From: Brevinema_A sp051649605
GTDB taxonomy: Bacteria > Spirochaetota > Brevinematia > Brevinematales > Brevinemataceae
Direction of reading: 5' to 3'
Length of the DNA stretch: 64,000 nucleotides
Assembly (NCBI GenBank): GCA_051649605.1
Contig: JBOFHK010000014.1
Location: forward strand, 1 to 64,000
Made by a program: the position numbers and the translations under genes. Shown one piece after another: positions 1-8,317 of this stretch; within the stretch, counting starts at the first letter, position 1, and each line of letters starts with the position of its first letter. The notes beneath the pieces were generated by a model that did no database searches, was not told where the DNA came from, and saw only the letters and a program-made list of their open reading frames with translations.

Positions 1-878
1 CGATCCATATTTTTCATCGAAATTGGAAGAGTCCCACTAGAAGTACGCGTTACAAACGCGGTAATTAATGCTTCTGAAGTTCTTTTGAAAAATACAGGAA
101 TACTGAGATTGTTCACTCGGAGAATCGTCCCAAACACAATAAATAGCTGGACAAGGTATGCCACATAACAAATGATAATAACGTAGAGTAAAGGGCCTAA
201 AACCATATAGCCATGAGTCGCAAATACAATAAAAATTAACGCAAAAACTCCTATTGGAGCGTATTGCATAATCCCCGAAACAATCAGATAAATCGCTTCC
301 ATTGCCCCTTCTAGAACTTCTAAAAGAGTATTCGCTGCTTTAACCCCACGTTCTCTTAGTCTTGCCAAAGCAATCCCAAAAATAAAAGCAAAGAAAATAA
401 TTGCTAGTACATCCCCTCGAACTAAGGCTTGTAAAACATTATCAGGAATAATATTAATCAAAACCGTACCAATACCTTGAGTACTAGTATTGATCGTAAC
501 AGCTTGTACGGCATCAGGAGAGGCTAAAGATAAATTCATACCAGGTTTAAAAATATTAGCAAATAGTAATCCCAGACCAACCGCCAAAGCATTAGTAAAA
601 AAATAAATCACTAAGATTTTTACCCCAACACTACCAAGTTTGGAGGTTGCAAGGCTTGCAGCCCCTACAATAAGCGAAAGGCTAATAACTGGCACAACGA
701 TCATTTTGAGAAGACGAATAAGAATATCTCCAAAAGGTTTGATAACAGCCATTGTACCGCTTGCATCAATCTGAAAAAATACAAATAAAATCCCGACAAT
801 AATCCCTAAAATAATAGCGACCGAAATTTTAACTAGAATATTAATCGCTAAATATTGCTGGACAATATTTTTAGACAT
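1..878 (-). CDS. Na+(H+)/dicarboxylate or amino-acid symporter, DAACS family (partial, C-terminus outside window)
   Basis: The frame read leftward from an ATG at 878 encodes about 292 residues and runs off the window start, so the C-terminal part is missing. The N-terminus MSKNIVQQYL is followed by several long hydrophobic segments typical of a polytopic inner-membrane carrier. Near the visible end the protein reads TSSGTLPISMKN, matching the serine-rich re-entrant loop (SSSATLP type) of the DAACS family. That family imports glutamate, aspartate, C4-dicarboxylates or cystine with Na+ or H+; the exact substrate cannot be told from this part. An AAAGGAG ribosome site lies just upstream of the ATG, and a consensus promoter follows at 920-947. 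The gene appears to be transcribed alone. Confidence 0.85.
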   Translation of the reverse strand, partial: MSKNIVQQYLAINILVKISVAIILGIIVGILFVFFQIDASGTMAVIKPFGDILIRLLKMIVVPVISLSLIVGAASLATSKLGSVGVKILVIYFFTNALAVGLGLLFANIFKPGMNLSLASPDAVQAVTINTSTQGIGTVLINIIPDNVLQALVRGDVLAIIFFAFIFGIALARLRERGVKAANTLLEVLEGAMEAIYLIVSGIMQYAPIGVFALIFIVFATHGYMVLGPLLYVIIICYVAYLVQLFIVFGTILRVNNLSIPVFFKRTSEALITAFVTRTSSGTLPISMKNMD

Positions 879-919
879 AGTAATTCTCCTTTAATTATAT
901 AATTATTATATGTATTTAT

Positions 920-947
920 ATTATAGTCTATCCTATTCACTTGTCAA
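920..947 (-). promoter_or_regulatory. Sigma-70 promoter of the symporter gene
   Basis: On the minus strand TTGACA (942-947) and TATAAT (920-925) are both perfect hexamers with a 16-bp spacer. Transcription would start about 35 nt before the symporter ATG at 878. Confidence 0.75.
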
Positions 948-1041
948 TAAGTAGCATGTAAGAATTTCTTAGAAGTTTAATTTCATATAAATAAAGTACT
1001 TAACATTGTTAACAATTATTCAAAACTACATACCTCTCATA

Positions 1042-1071
1042 TATCAAAAACGCCCCTAATAAGAGGCGTTT
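1042..1071 (-). terminator. Intrinsic terminator after the C-S lyase gene
   Basis: Arms AAACGCCTCT and AGGGGCGTTT (minus-strand reading, one mismatched pair) enclose a 4-nt loop and are followed by a T run. The hairpin sits 20 nt past the stop codon of the gene ending at 1092. Confidence 0.7.
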
Positions 1072-1091
1072 AATTTTTTAACTTTTATCTT

Positions 1092-2246
1092 TCAAAAACT
1101 TTGTTTGATACGCTGCAGTCCTTCTTGCACTTTGGAACGAGGACAAGCTATATTCATCCGTAAAAAAGGTAAGGTTTCACAATAACGATCTCCATCCATA
1201 ATAGCAACCCCCCCTTTATTGATAAGAGCGTCTTGAATTTCTGTTGATGTTAACCCCATTTGAGAACAATCAATCCAAGAAAAATAGGTCGCTTGAGAAA
1301 TCTCAGCACTCATTTTTAATTGAGGATTCGCTAAGAAAAAATCATGTACCAATTGCAAATTACCATAAAAATACTGACATAGTTCTTCAACCCAAAGCTC
1401 TGAATCTTGGTAGCCTGCCATTAATGCTGTGATATGTAATATCAATGCAGAGCTCAAGCAATCTCTGTTTTTTAATATTTCCATATAGTCTGCCCTATAC
1501 TCTAGGTTAGGACAAATAATATAGGCTCCCCCTAAGCCCGAGAGATTAAAGGTCTTAGAAATCGCAGAGATAATCAGCGTATGATCCAAGTAGTCCAATT
1601 CTTGTGCTATTTTGATTACAGGAATCATCTGAAACGGTTTATAAACAAAATCCATATGAATATCATCAGATAATAGAAATACATCATATTTTTTACATAA
1701 TTCGACAATACAAATTAACTCTTCCCGTGTCCAAAGGTGCCCATTAGGATTATTAGGATTACATAATAAAAATATTTTACTTTTAGCAAGCTGCTGTTCC
1801 AAGATATTCCAATCGAGTTTATGAGACTTCATATCAACAGAATGAATAGGGAATTTATTACCATTCAACACGGTGATAAATCCATCATAACAAGGGTTAA
1901 TCAAGCAAATACCCTGCTTCTTGTTATCAATCATTCTTAGAAAACTGGCAACTGCATACATCACATTAGGAGAGTACACGATCCAAGAAGGTTCTATCTC
2001 TGTATAAAAACGTCTCTGATACCAATCTTTAATCGAATTTTTATAATCATCTTGATCCCATCTTGTATAACCAAAAATCCCATGATTAAGCCGTTTCTGC
2101 AATGATGTTATAATATTTGGTGCCGTTCGAATATCCATATCGGAAATAGTAAAAGGAAGTAATTCTGCCTTACCAAATCTATCTTGAACGTAATCCCACT
2201 GAGTACAATAAGTCCCTAAACGATTAATAATATAGTCAAAATCCAT
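1092..2246 (-). CDS. PLP-dependent C-S beta-lyase, MalY/PatB type aminotransferase family
   Basis: The product is a 384-residue fold-type I aminotransferase-like enzyme. It carries the NPNNPNG substrate and cofactor loop, the SDDIHMDF segment with the PLP-pyridine Asp, and the Schiff-base lysine in SISKTFNLSGLGG (about residue 231). This combination, with DIHMD, is typical of MalY/PatB cystathionine beta-lyases, which cleave cystathionine or cysteine to a thiol, pyruvate and ammonia in the cytoplasm. A GTG two codons upstream is in frame, but it overlaps the AGGAGG Shine-Dalgarno. The ATG at 2246, five bases after that motif, is therefore the start. It is a single gene followed by a terminator. 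An aspartate-type aminotransferase role is less likely but not excluded. Confidence 0.85.
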   Translation of the reverse strand: MDFDYIINRLGTYCTQWDYVQDRFGKAELLPFTISDMDIRTAPNIITSLQKRLNHGIFGYTRWDQDDYKNSIKDWYQRRFYTEIEPSWIVYSPNVMYAVASFLRMIDNKKQGICLINPCYDGFITVLNGNKFPIHSVDMKSHKLDWNILEQQLAKSKIFLLCNPNNPNGHLWTREELICIVELCKKYDVFLLSDDIHMDFVYKPFQMIPVIKIAQELDYLDHTLIISAISKTFNLSGLGGAYIICPNLEYRADYMEILKNRDCLSSALILHITALMAGYQDSELWVEELCQYFYGNLQLVHDFFLANPQLKMSAEISQATYFSWIDCSQMGLTSTEIQDALINKGGVAIMDGDRYCETLPFLRMNIACPRSKVQEGLQRIKQSF

Positions 2247-2369
2247 GATCACCTCCTATATTTAATAGTTTTTTTGATGAAAGGTAATCACTATTAATAT
2301 TTATTAGAAAGCTAGAAAAATATTTTGATCACACTCTCTTTATAATATCACTCATTATATCACTCATTT

Positions 2370-2762
2370 TTAACGACTGATTACCGTTCCTAACGTTTTA
2401 ACCCATTTTGAAAAATCAATAAAATCTTTTTTTTGAGATAAAGTAGCACCACTAGTTGCATCCGATTTCGTTCCAACCTGCCCCAATTCTCCATTGGAAA
2501 GTTTGAGTCCTGCAAAACCTAATTTTCCGTTTTCTTTATAGAAAGCTTCTGTCTCTGATTTAGCTTGATCAAAAGAAAATAAATACAAATCGCCATTCTC
2601 CAAAGGGACAACAACATTCCCATTTGCCTGAATTTCTAAGGACTGCCCACTGCTATTGGTAAATACCATCGAATTAAGATTTTCTATCCAGCGTTGATCA
2701 CGCTCATCCTGCGTACAAGATACTAATAGCATTATTACTAATAAAAATATGTGTCTATTCAT
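2370..2762 (-). CDS. Small putative lipoprotein
   Basis: This is a protein of about 130 residues starting MNRHIFLLVIMLLVSC. The short hydrophobic signal ends in a lipobox (LVSC), so Lgt-dependent lipidation and anchoring in the envelope are expected. The mature part is hydrophilic, with a run of short beta-prone segments (SSGQSLEIQANGNVVVPLENG) and no family I recognise. The ATG at 2762 lies 6-7 nt after GGAG. It lies inside the end of the upstream envelope gene (overlap 2755-2762), so the two are probably co-transcribed and translationally coupled. The four-codon longer frame has no ribosome site. Function is unknown; partnership with the neighbouring envelope protein is an inference. Confidence 0.7.
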   Translation of the reverse strand: MNRHIFLLVIMLLVSCTQDERDQRWIENLNSMVFTNSSGQSLEIQANGNVVVPLENGDLYLFSFDQAKSETEAFYKENGKLGFAGLKLSNGELGQVGTKSDATSGATLSQKKDFIDFSKWVKTLGTVISR

Positions 2763-3579
2763 TAAGTACTCCAAGTGATTTGTTCGCTTTCATCTCTTGT
2801 ATTTCTCGAATTGATAAACCCCAAGCTCTATTTGCTGTTTGACGATAATCTTTTTTATAATGAAAGGCATGATAAAAATCTAAACCAAAGCCCCACGTTA
2901 GATGAATCGAATGTTGAGGAACATGAAATTCTCCTGTGTATAGATTAGCTCTATCCATACCACCTGTAGGGTCAATCTTACCAGAATAAGGTACTCTCGC
3001 ATAACCAGCCGTATATTTTAATTCTAGGAGACCTAGTACATAATCGGCAATAGGAATTCTCATTTGTAATCCTAGTTGTCCACCAACACCAGCCACTGTA
3101 AAGCTTCGACCTCCTGTTCCGTTATAAATTCCGTCAATAATAGATTCTGCATGAGCAATAACCATACCAAAACCAATTCTTCCAATAATTTCTATACCTT
3201 TATTCACATAAAATTTGTTAGCGTAATTTACTAAAAAAAGATTGTAACCATGAGAAATATCAAAATGCTGAATATGGCTATCTGTATTCACTAAAAACAT
3301 TTTTTGATGAATCCATTCTAGTTCGATTGCCCAAGTATGTTTATTATTCCAAATTCCATTCCGCGCTGCCCAATAAGGAGAATCTTCCAAAATAGATGAT
3401 AATGAGCGGGTTTCCCACTTGGGATGATAGAGAACAGGAGAGCCTAATCCATACTCCGTCATCGTTGAGGGCAATTGCCAACTAATTCCCCATAAGAATT
3501 CAAATACTAAGTTTGCTTTTAGTTGCGAAGGTATGCATAGCACACACACACATAATCCTAGCAATCTAAATTTTTTCAT
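2755..3579 (-). CDS. Secreted envelope protein, probable outer-membrane beta-barrel
   Basis: This is a 274-residue protein with a classical Sec signal peptide (MKKFRLLGLCVCVLCIPSQ, cleavage near LKA-N). The remainder is rich in aromatic residues, with alternating hydrophobic strands (IEIIGRIGFGMVIAHAES, GVGGQLGLQMRIPI, HLTWGFGLDF), the pattern of a small outer-membrane barrel. I recognise no specific family. The start at 3579 is chosen by a GGAG eight bases upstream; the five-codon longer frame lacks one. A consensus promoter lies at 3681-3709, and the lipoprotein gene follows with overlapping ends. Confidence 0.65.
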   Translation of the reverse strand: MKKFRLLGLCVCVLCIPSQLKANLVFEFLWGISWQLPSTMTEYGLGSPVLYHPKWETRSLSSILEDSPYWAARNGIWNNKHTWAIELEWIHQKMFLVNTDSHIQHFDISHGYNLFLVNYANKFYVNKGIEIIGRIGFGMVIAHAESIIDGIYNGTGGRSFTVAGVGGQLGLQMRIPIADYVLGLLELKYTAGYARVPYSGKIDPTGGMDRANLYTGEFHVPQHSIHLTWGFGLDFYHAFHYKKDYRQTANRAWGLSIREIQEMKANKSLGVLNE

Positions 3580-3680
3580 TAAAAATCTCCACACTAATAA
3601 GATTATATTAATTTTGAATCAGAGAAATAATATCAACAAACGTTTCAATAAAAACTTAAGAAATATCCTCTTTTCAACAA

Positions 3681-3709
3681 ATTATAGTATAATTTTTATT
3701 TTTGTTCAA
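3681..3709 (-). promoter_or_regulatory. Promoter of the envelope protein/lipoprotein pair
   Basis: Minus-strand TTGAAC (3704-3709) and TATAAT (3681-3686) are separated by 17 bp. The predicted leader to the ATG at 3579 is about 95 nt. Confidence 0.65.
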
Positions 3710-3847
3710 GTATTATAGGTATTCTTCTATCATTACTTTTATTCATTACTTTTATTAAATTTTTATTTAAATTAAGGTACAATAAAAAATAATCGTAGGG
3801 AACTATACCTTGTATATAAATTTTCTCAATAAAAATAAAAAAAGATA

Positions 3848-3876
3848 TTGACAATTGATAAGAAATATACTATAAT
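3848..3876 (+). promoter_or_regulatory. Consensus sigma-70 promoter of the pyrimidine operon
   Basis: A perfect TTGACA (3848-3853), a 17-bp spacer and a perfect TATAAT (3871-3876). Transcription should begin near 3883, about 22 nt before the leader-peptide ATG and 146 nt before carA. So strong a promoter suggests that control is exerted downstream, at the attenuator. Confidence 0.9.
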
Positions 3877-3904
3877 TTTTGGAACGATTAGGAGGAGGAT
3901 CTCG

Positions 3905-3970
3905 ATGCTTTGGTTTTACCAAAAAACAACTATTTTCACGACTCTTTCTATTTTTTTATTTTATTTTTAA
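3905..3970 (+). CDS. pyr operon leader peptide (21 codons)
   Basis: A short frame starts ATG after a very strong AGGAGGAGG (3890-3898) and ends TAA at 3968-3970. The peptide begins MLWFYQKTT and ends FLFYF. Its last codons are almost entirely T-rich: in 3944-3970 about 20 of 27 bases are T. The stop codon overlaps the first bases of the terminator hairpin. A strong ribosome site before a tiny frame that abuts a terminator marks a regulatory leader, not a functional peptide. The peptide is too short for automated gene callers. Confidence 0.8.
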   Translation: MLWFYQKTTIFTTLSIFLFYF

Positions 3971-3996
3971 ATACCGATTGTATCGGTATTTTTTTT
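3969..3996 (+). terminator. Attenuator: intrinsic terminator between leader peptide and carA
   Basis: Perfect 10-bp arms AAATACCGAT (3969-3978) and ATCGGTATTT (3982-3991) enclose a 3-nt loop, and a run of eight T covers 3989-3996. A ribosome at the leader stop (3968-3970) would physically cover the 5' arm. The expected behaviour is read-through when ribosome and polymerase are tightly coupled (low UTP, polymerase slowed on the T-rich stretch) and termination when UTP is plentiful, as in enterobacterial pyrBI/pyrE attenuation. That behaviour is inferred from the layout. Confidence 0.85.
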
Positions 3997-4028
3997 AAAT
4001 AAGACAACAAAAACATTAAGAGGTTCTT

Positions 4029-5117
4029 ATGAGAGCGAAGCTAATCCTAGAAAATGGAGAGATCTTCATTGGAAAAACCTTAGGATATATTGCAGAAATA
4101 ACCACAGCTGAATTAGTTTTTAATACATCTATGAGTGGATTCCAAGAAATTATGACCGACCCCTCTTATTATGGTCAGATGGTTACAATGTCCTACCCTC
4201 TTGTTGGTAATTACGGATTCAATGCCGATGATGTCCAATCAAATAACCCCAAAGTATCTGCTTTTATTGTTAAAGAAGATTGTAAATTTCCCTCAAATTT
4301 TCGCTGTGAAATGACCCTAAGAAATTACCTACGTCAATTCAAAATTCCTGGACTCAAAGGTATTGATACCAGAGCATTAGTCCGTATCAGTAGAGAGAAT
4401 CCTGGAATGACCGCCATAATCACTACTAAAGATCTTACCCAACAACAAATCCGTACCCTATGTGCTGAATACTCTAATGACGATGCAATTTCGAAAGTTA
4501 CCTGCCATACTGCTTATAATTACAACGAAATTCAATCAAATACCCGTTATAAAATTGCTGTTATTGATTATGGAATCAAACGATCTATCTTAGACGGTTT
4601 TAGCTCCCACAGCTGTGCCCTTCGTTTATTTCCTTATACGGTGGAAACTACCGAAATCGAACAATGGAATCCTGATATAATTTTCCTATCTAATGGACCA
4701 GGTGATCCTGCTATCCTACAAAATAAACTCTCTTTTTTGCAACCTTTTATCGGCAAAAAACCAATTTTGGGGATTTGTTTGGGACACCAACTGCTTACCC
4801 TTCTATTAGGCGGCGAAACCTCTCGGCTCAATTATGGGCATCGAGGGGGGAACCATCCTGTATTAGATACCTTACAAGATAAAGTATTAATTACTTCTCA
4901 AAATCATGGATACTATGCTTCCAAACTTCCCAAAGATATGGTCGAAAGTCATCGTAATCTTATCGATCAAACAAACGAAGGAATGCTTTCTGAAAGACTA
5001 GGGATTAAATCTGTTCAATTCCACCCAGAAGCTGGTCCAGGACCTACGGATGGACAAATTATTTTTCAAGAATTTTTAGATTTTACAGATAATTTTTATC
5101 AAAAAGAAGGTAAATAA
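4029..5117 (+). CDS. carA: Carbamoyl-phosphate synthase small (glutaminase) subunit
   Basis: CarA hydrolyses glutamine and channels ammonia to CarB for carbamoyl phosphate, the first step of UMP and arginine synthesis in the cytoplasm. The 362 residues match the family length. The N-terminal CPSase small domain (GIDTRALVR, about 111-119) is followed by a class I glutamine amidotransferase domain with LSNGPGDP (220-227), the nucleophile Cys250 in GICLGHQLL, and His332/Glu334 in FHPEAGPGP. It is the first structural gene after the attenuator, with AGAGG before its ATG. The stop codon shares one base with the carB start (TAATG), so the subunits are translationally coupled. Confidence 0.97.
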   Translation: MRAKLILENGEIFIGKTLGYIAEITTAELVFNTSMSGFQEIMTDPSYYGQMVTMSYPLVGNYGFNADDVQSNNPKVSAFIVKEDCKFPSNFRCEMTLRNYLRQFKIPGLKGIDTRALVRISRENPGMTAIITTKDLTQQQIRTLCAEYSNDDAISKVTCHTAYNYNEIQSNTRYKIAVIDYGIKRSILDGFSSHSCALRLFPYTVETTEIEQWNPDIIFLSNGPGDPAILQNKLSFLQPFIGKKPILGICLGHQLLTLLLGGETSRLNYGHRGGNHPVLDTLQDKVLITSQNHGYYASKLPKDMVESHRNLIDQTNEGMLSERLGIKSVQFHPEAGPGPTDGQIIFQEFLDFTDNFYQKEGK

Positions 5118-8100
5118 TGAACACTCTTAAAAAAGTCCTTGTTATTGGATCAGGGCCTATCGTTATTGGGCAAGCAGCAGAATTTGATTATTCTGGTACA
5201 CAGGCTTGCCATGCTTTAAAAGAAGAAAACATTGAAGTCCTTCTTCTCAACCCCAACCCTGCGACGATTATGACCGATGCATCTTCCGCTGATAAAGTCT
5301 ACCTAGAACCGCTAACCGTAGAAACGGTAGAAAAAATCTTCCTCGAAGAAAATCCAGACGGTATTCTTTGTAATCTCGGAGGACAAACTGCCCTCAATCT
5401 CGCCATGGATCTTCATAAATGTGGTATTTTAGATAAATATCAAGTCCATGTTCTCGGTTCTAGTATCGAAGCCATCAAAAAAGGCGAAGATAGAGATATC
5501 TTTCGCCATTTAATGCAAGATCTCAATATTCCCATTGTTGAAAGCGCTGTAATTCATTCCTTAGAAGAAGGGTTAAATATTGCAGGGACCATCGGATACC
5601 CCGTCATTGTACGTCCTGCTTTCACTCTTGGGGGGACAGGTGGAGGATTAGCTGATACTCCCGAAGAACTCAAAGAAATCCTCTCCAGAGGACTAGCACT
5701 TAGCCCTGTAAATCAAGCTCTTATCGAAAAAAGCATTAAGGGTTGGAAAGAAATTGAGTTTGAAATTATGCGTGATGCACACGGCACTTGTATTTCCGTC
5801 TGTCATATGGAGAATCTTGATCCTGTTGGTATTCATACAGGGGATAGTATTGTGATCGCCCCCTGCCAAACCTTAGCCGATAAAGAAATTCAAATGCTCC
5901 GCTCTGCCGCTTTATATATTACCGATCAAGTAGGGATCATTGGGGCTTGTAATGTACAGTTTGCTTTAGACCCCAAATCTTTTGACTATATCGTTATCGA
6001 AATTAACCCTCGGGTGAGCCGATCTTCTGCTTTAGCTTCCAAGGCAACAGGTTACCCAATCGCACGAATTGCCACCAAAGTAACCCTAGGACAACGATTA
6101 GATCAAATCATTAATGATGTAACGGGTAAAACTCCTGCCTGCTTTGAGCCAGCATTAGACTATGTGGTAGTAAAAATTCCCAAATGGCCTTTTGATAAAT
6201 TCCCTAACGCCAACCGTACCCTAGGAACAAAAATGATGGCAACAGGCGAAGTTATGGCAATAGGACGCAATTTTGAACATGCCTTTCTCAAAGCGATTCG
6301 TTCTTTGGAAATCAACCGTTACGGACTCATGTACCCAGAATCCGAAAATCGTAGTATCGAAGAGCTAAAAGAACGGGTCATCAAAGCAGGGGACGATCGT
6401 ATTTTTGATATCGCCGAGCTCCTCCGAAAAGGTTTTCTATGGCGTCGTCTTTGTGAACTTACCGATATTGATTACTATTTTATGGAAAAAATTGATTGGA
6501 TTGTCCGTCAAGAAGAATTATTAAAAACATACCAACTTAGTAATTTAAATGCAGAAAATCTCCGTGTTCTAAAAAATAAAGGTTTCTCCGACAAAGCAAT
6601 TTCCCAACTAATGAATATTGCCGAAGAAGATATTTTTGCCAAACGTAAAGAACTAGGAATATTTCCCGTATACAAACCTATTGATACTTGTGCGGCCGAG
6701 TTTGAAGCTCTTGCTCCCTACTATTATTCCTGCTATGACCAAGAAGATGAAGTCCCAGTATCTAATCGTAAAAAAATGCTCGTGATTGGTTCTGGCCCTA
6801 TCAGAATTGGACAAGGAATAGAATTTGACTATTCTGTTGTCCATGCCGTTAGTACTTTAAAAAACCTAGGTTATGAGAGTATCGTTATTAATAATAATCC
6901 CGAAACAGTCAGCACCGATTTTGTCATTGCTGACAAGCTCTATTTCGAGCCATTAACTGAAGAAGATGTTTATCATATCATTCTAAAAGAAAATCCCGAA
7001 TTGGTATTTGTACAGTTTGGGGGACAGACCGCAATTAAATTAGCCCGTTTCCTTCATGAAAAAAATATCCCAACAGCAGGAGTGGGATTTGAGCAAATTG
7101 ATCTTGCAGAAGATCGCGAGCGATTTGACCAACTGATGGAACAGCTCAATATTCCTCGCCCCAAAGGGGTAAATATTAATTCTATTCAAGAAGGATTAGC
7201 AGCAGCCAAAAGTTTGGGATTTCCTGTATTGGTTCGTCCCTCTTATGTCTTAGGGGGAGCAGGCATGGAAATTTGTAACTCCCTAGAAGAAGTACATATG
7301 TATCTTAGCGTCGCCCTAAAAAATACGGAACACCCTATTTTAATTGATAAATACCTTAATGGTTTAGAATTAGAATTAGACGCTATTTGTGATGGAACAG
7401 ATGTTTTTATCCCAGGAATCATGGAACATTGGGAACGAGCAGGAGTACATTCAGGCGATAGTATTAATATCTACCCGCCTCAAAGAATCTCTTCAGCAAC
7501 CGAACAAATTGCCGTAGAATATAGCCGTAAAATAGCCCTTGCTATGAATATCAAAGGGTTAATTAATATTCAATTTGTTCTCTACGACAATACCCTATAC
7601 GTCATCGAAGTTAATCCTCGAGCCAGTCGTACTATTCCTTTTATTTCCAAAGTAACAGGAGTACCTGTGATCTCCATTGCTACTAAAGTAATGCTAGGAG
7701 AAAAACTTGTAGATTTAGGATACACGAATATCTACCCTAAAATCAACGATGTTGCTGTTAAAGTACCTGTATTCTCTACAGAAAAACTCCCTAATGTTGA
7801 AGTCGGTCTTAGCCCTGAAATGAAATCCACAGGAGAAAGTGCTGCTCTTGCATCCAGTTTTGAAGAAGCTTTATACAAGGGTCTATTAGCCGCTGGTAAA
7901 AAATTTTTGCACTTGGATGATATTCATATATATATATCTCTGTGTGATCAAGAACAGATCCGTTATGAAATTGCCGAAATCCTCCACTCTTTCCCAAAAA
8001 ACTGCCTAACACTAAGTGCCGAAGAAAGTACTGCTCTATACCTCCAAAACAAAGGACTCCAAGTCCAAGCACTCAAATCTACTGAAAAAATCAATTCAGG

Positions 8101-8317
8101 TATTAGAAATGGGCTCTTTAATATTTTTGTTAATATTTCTACCAGTTCCCGAGACAAAGAACGAAATGAATTTCATCTCCGTCGTACCGCATTAGAATTT
8201 GGACTAGAGGTTATGACATCTCCAGATTCTTTAAAAGCATTATCCATCATTAAAAATACTGATCTTAGTAATGTACCCATTAAAGAATTATTTAGTAGTA
8301 TAGGATCAGCACAGTGA
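5117..8317 (+). CDS. carB: Carbamoyl-phosphate synthase large subunit
   Basis: This 1066-residue protein is the synthetase subunit that makes carbamoyl phosphate from bicarbonate, ammonia and two ATP. It shows the expected duplicated architecture. Each half starts with a similar nucleotide-binding motif (VIGSGPIVIGQAAEFDYSG near 10 and VIGSGPIRIGQGIEFDYS near 557) and carries an ATP-grasp fold (RPAFTLGGTGGG and RPSYVLGGAGME). An oligomerisation segment lies between the halves. The last about 130 residues form the MGS-like allosteric domain, which in other bacteria binds UMP or ornithine. All parts are present. It overlaps carA by one base and pyrB by four bases (GTGA). Confidence 0.97.
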   Translation: MNTLKKVLVIGSGPIVIGQAAEFDYSGTQACHALKEENIEVLLLNPNPATIMTDASSADKVYLEPLTVETVEKIFLEENPDGILCNLGGQTALNLAMDLHKCGILDKYQVHVLGSSIEAIKKGEDRDIFRHLMQDLNIPIVESAVIHSLEEGLNIAGTIGYPVIVRPAFTLGGTGGGLADTPEELKEILSRGLALSPVNQALIEKSIKGWKEIEFEIMRDAHGTCISVCHMENLDPVGIHTGDSIVIAPCQTLADKEIQMLRSAALYITDQVGIIGACNVQFALDPKSFDYIVIEINPRVSRSSALASKATGYPIARIATKVTLGQRLDQIINDVTGKTPACFEPALDYVVVKIPKWPFDKFPNANRTLGTKMMATGEVMAIGRNFEHAFLKAIRSLEINRYGLMYPESENRSIEELKERVIKAGDDRIFDIAELLRKGFLWRRLCELTDIDYYFMEKIDWIVRQEELLKTYQLSNLNAENLRVLKNKGFSDKAISQLMNIAEEDIFAKRKELGIFPVYKPIDTCAAEFEALAPYYYSCYDQEDEVPVSNRKKMLVIGSGPIRIGQGIEFDYSVVHAVSTLKNLGYESIVINNNPETVSTDFVIADKLYFEPLTEEDVYHIILKENPELVFVQFGGQTAIKLARFLHEKNIPTAGVGFEQIDLAEDRERFDQLMEQLNIPRPKGVNINSIQEGLAAAKSLGFPVLVRPSYVLGGAGMEICNSLEEVHMYLSVALKNTEHPILIDKYLNGLELELDAICDGTDVFIPGIMEHWERAGVHSGDSINIYPPQRISSATEQIAVEYSRKIALAMNIKGLINIQFVLYDNTLYVIEVNPRASRTIPFISKVTGVPVISIATKVMLGEKLVDLGYTNIYPKINDVAVKVPVFSTEKLPNVEVGLSPEMKSTGESAALASSFEEALYKGLLAAGKKFLHLDDIHIYISLCDQEQIRYEIAEILHSFPKNCLTLSAEESTALYLQNKGLQVQALKSTEKINSGIRNGLFNIFVNISTSSRDKERNEFHLRRTALEFGLEVMTSPDSLKALSIIKNTDLSNVPIKELFSSIGSAQ

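Noticed and set aside
1244..1432. Plus-strand frame inside the C-S lyase gene
   Set aside because: Opposite a gene with clear PLP-enzyme motifs, with no signal, ribosome site or family.
3905..3970. Phe/Tyr-type amino-acid attenuator suggested by Phe-rich leader peptide
   Set aside because: The Phe codons are a by-product of the T-rich stretch; downstream genes make pyrimidines, and no alternative anti-terminator pairing was found.
3883..4028. PyrR-controlled attenuator
   Set aside because: No PyrR-binding loop consensus and no antiterminator hairpin of matching size; the leader frame abutting the terminator explains the layout better. No pyrR gene is in the window.
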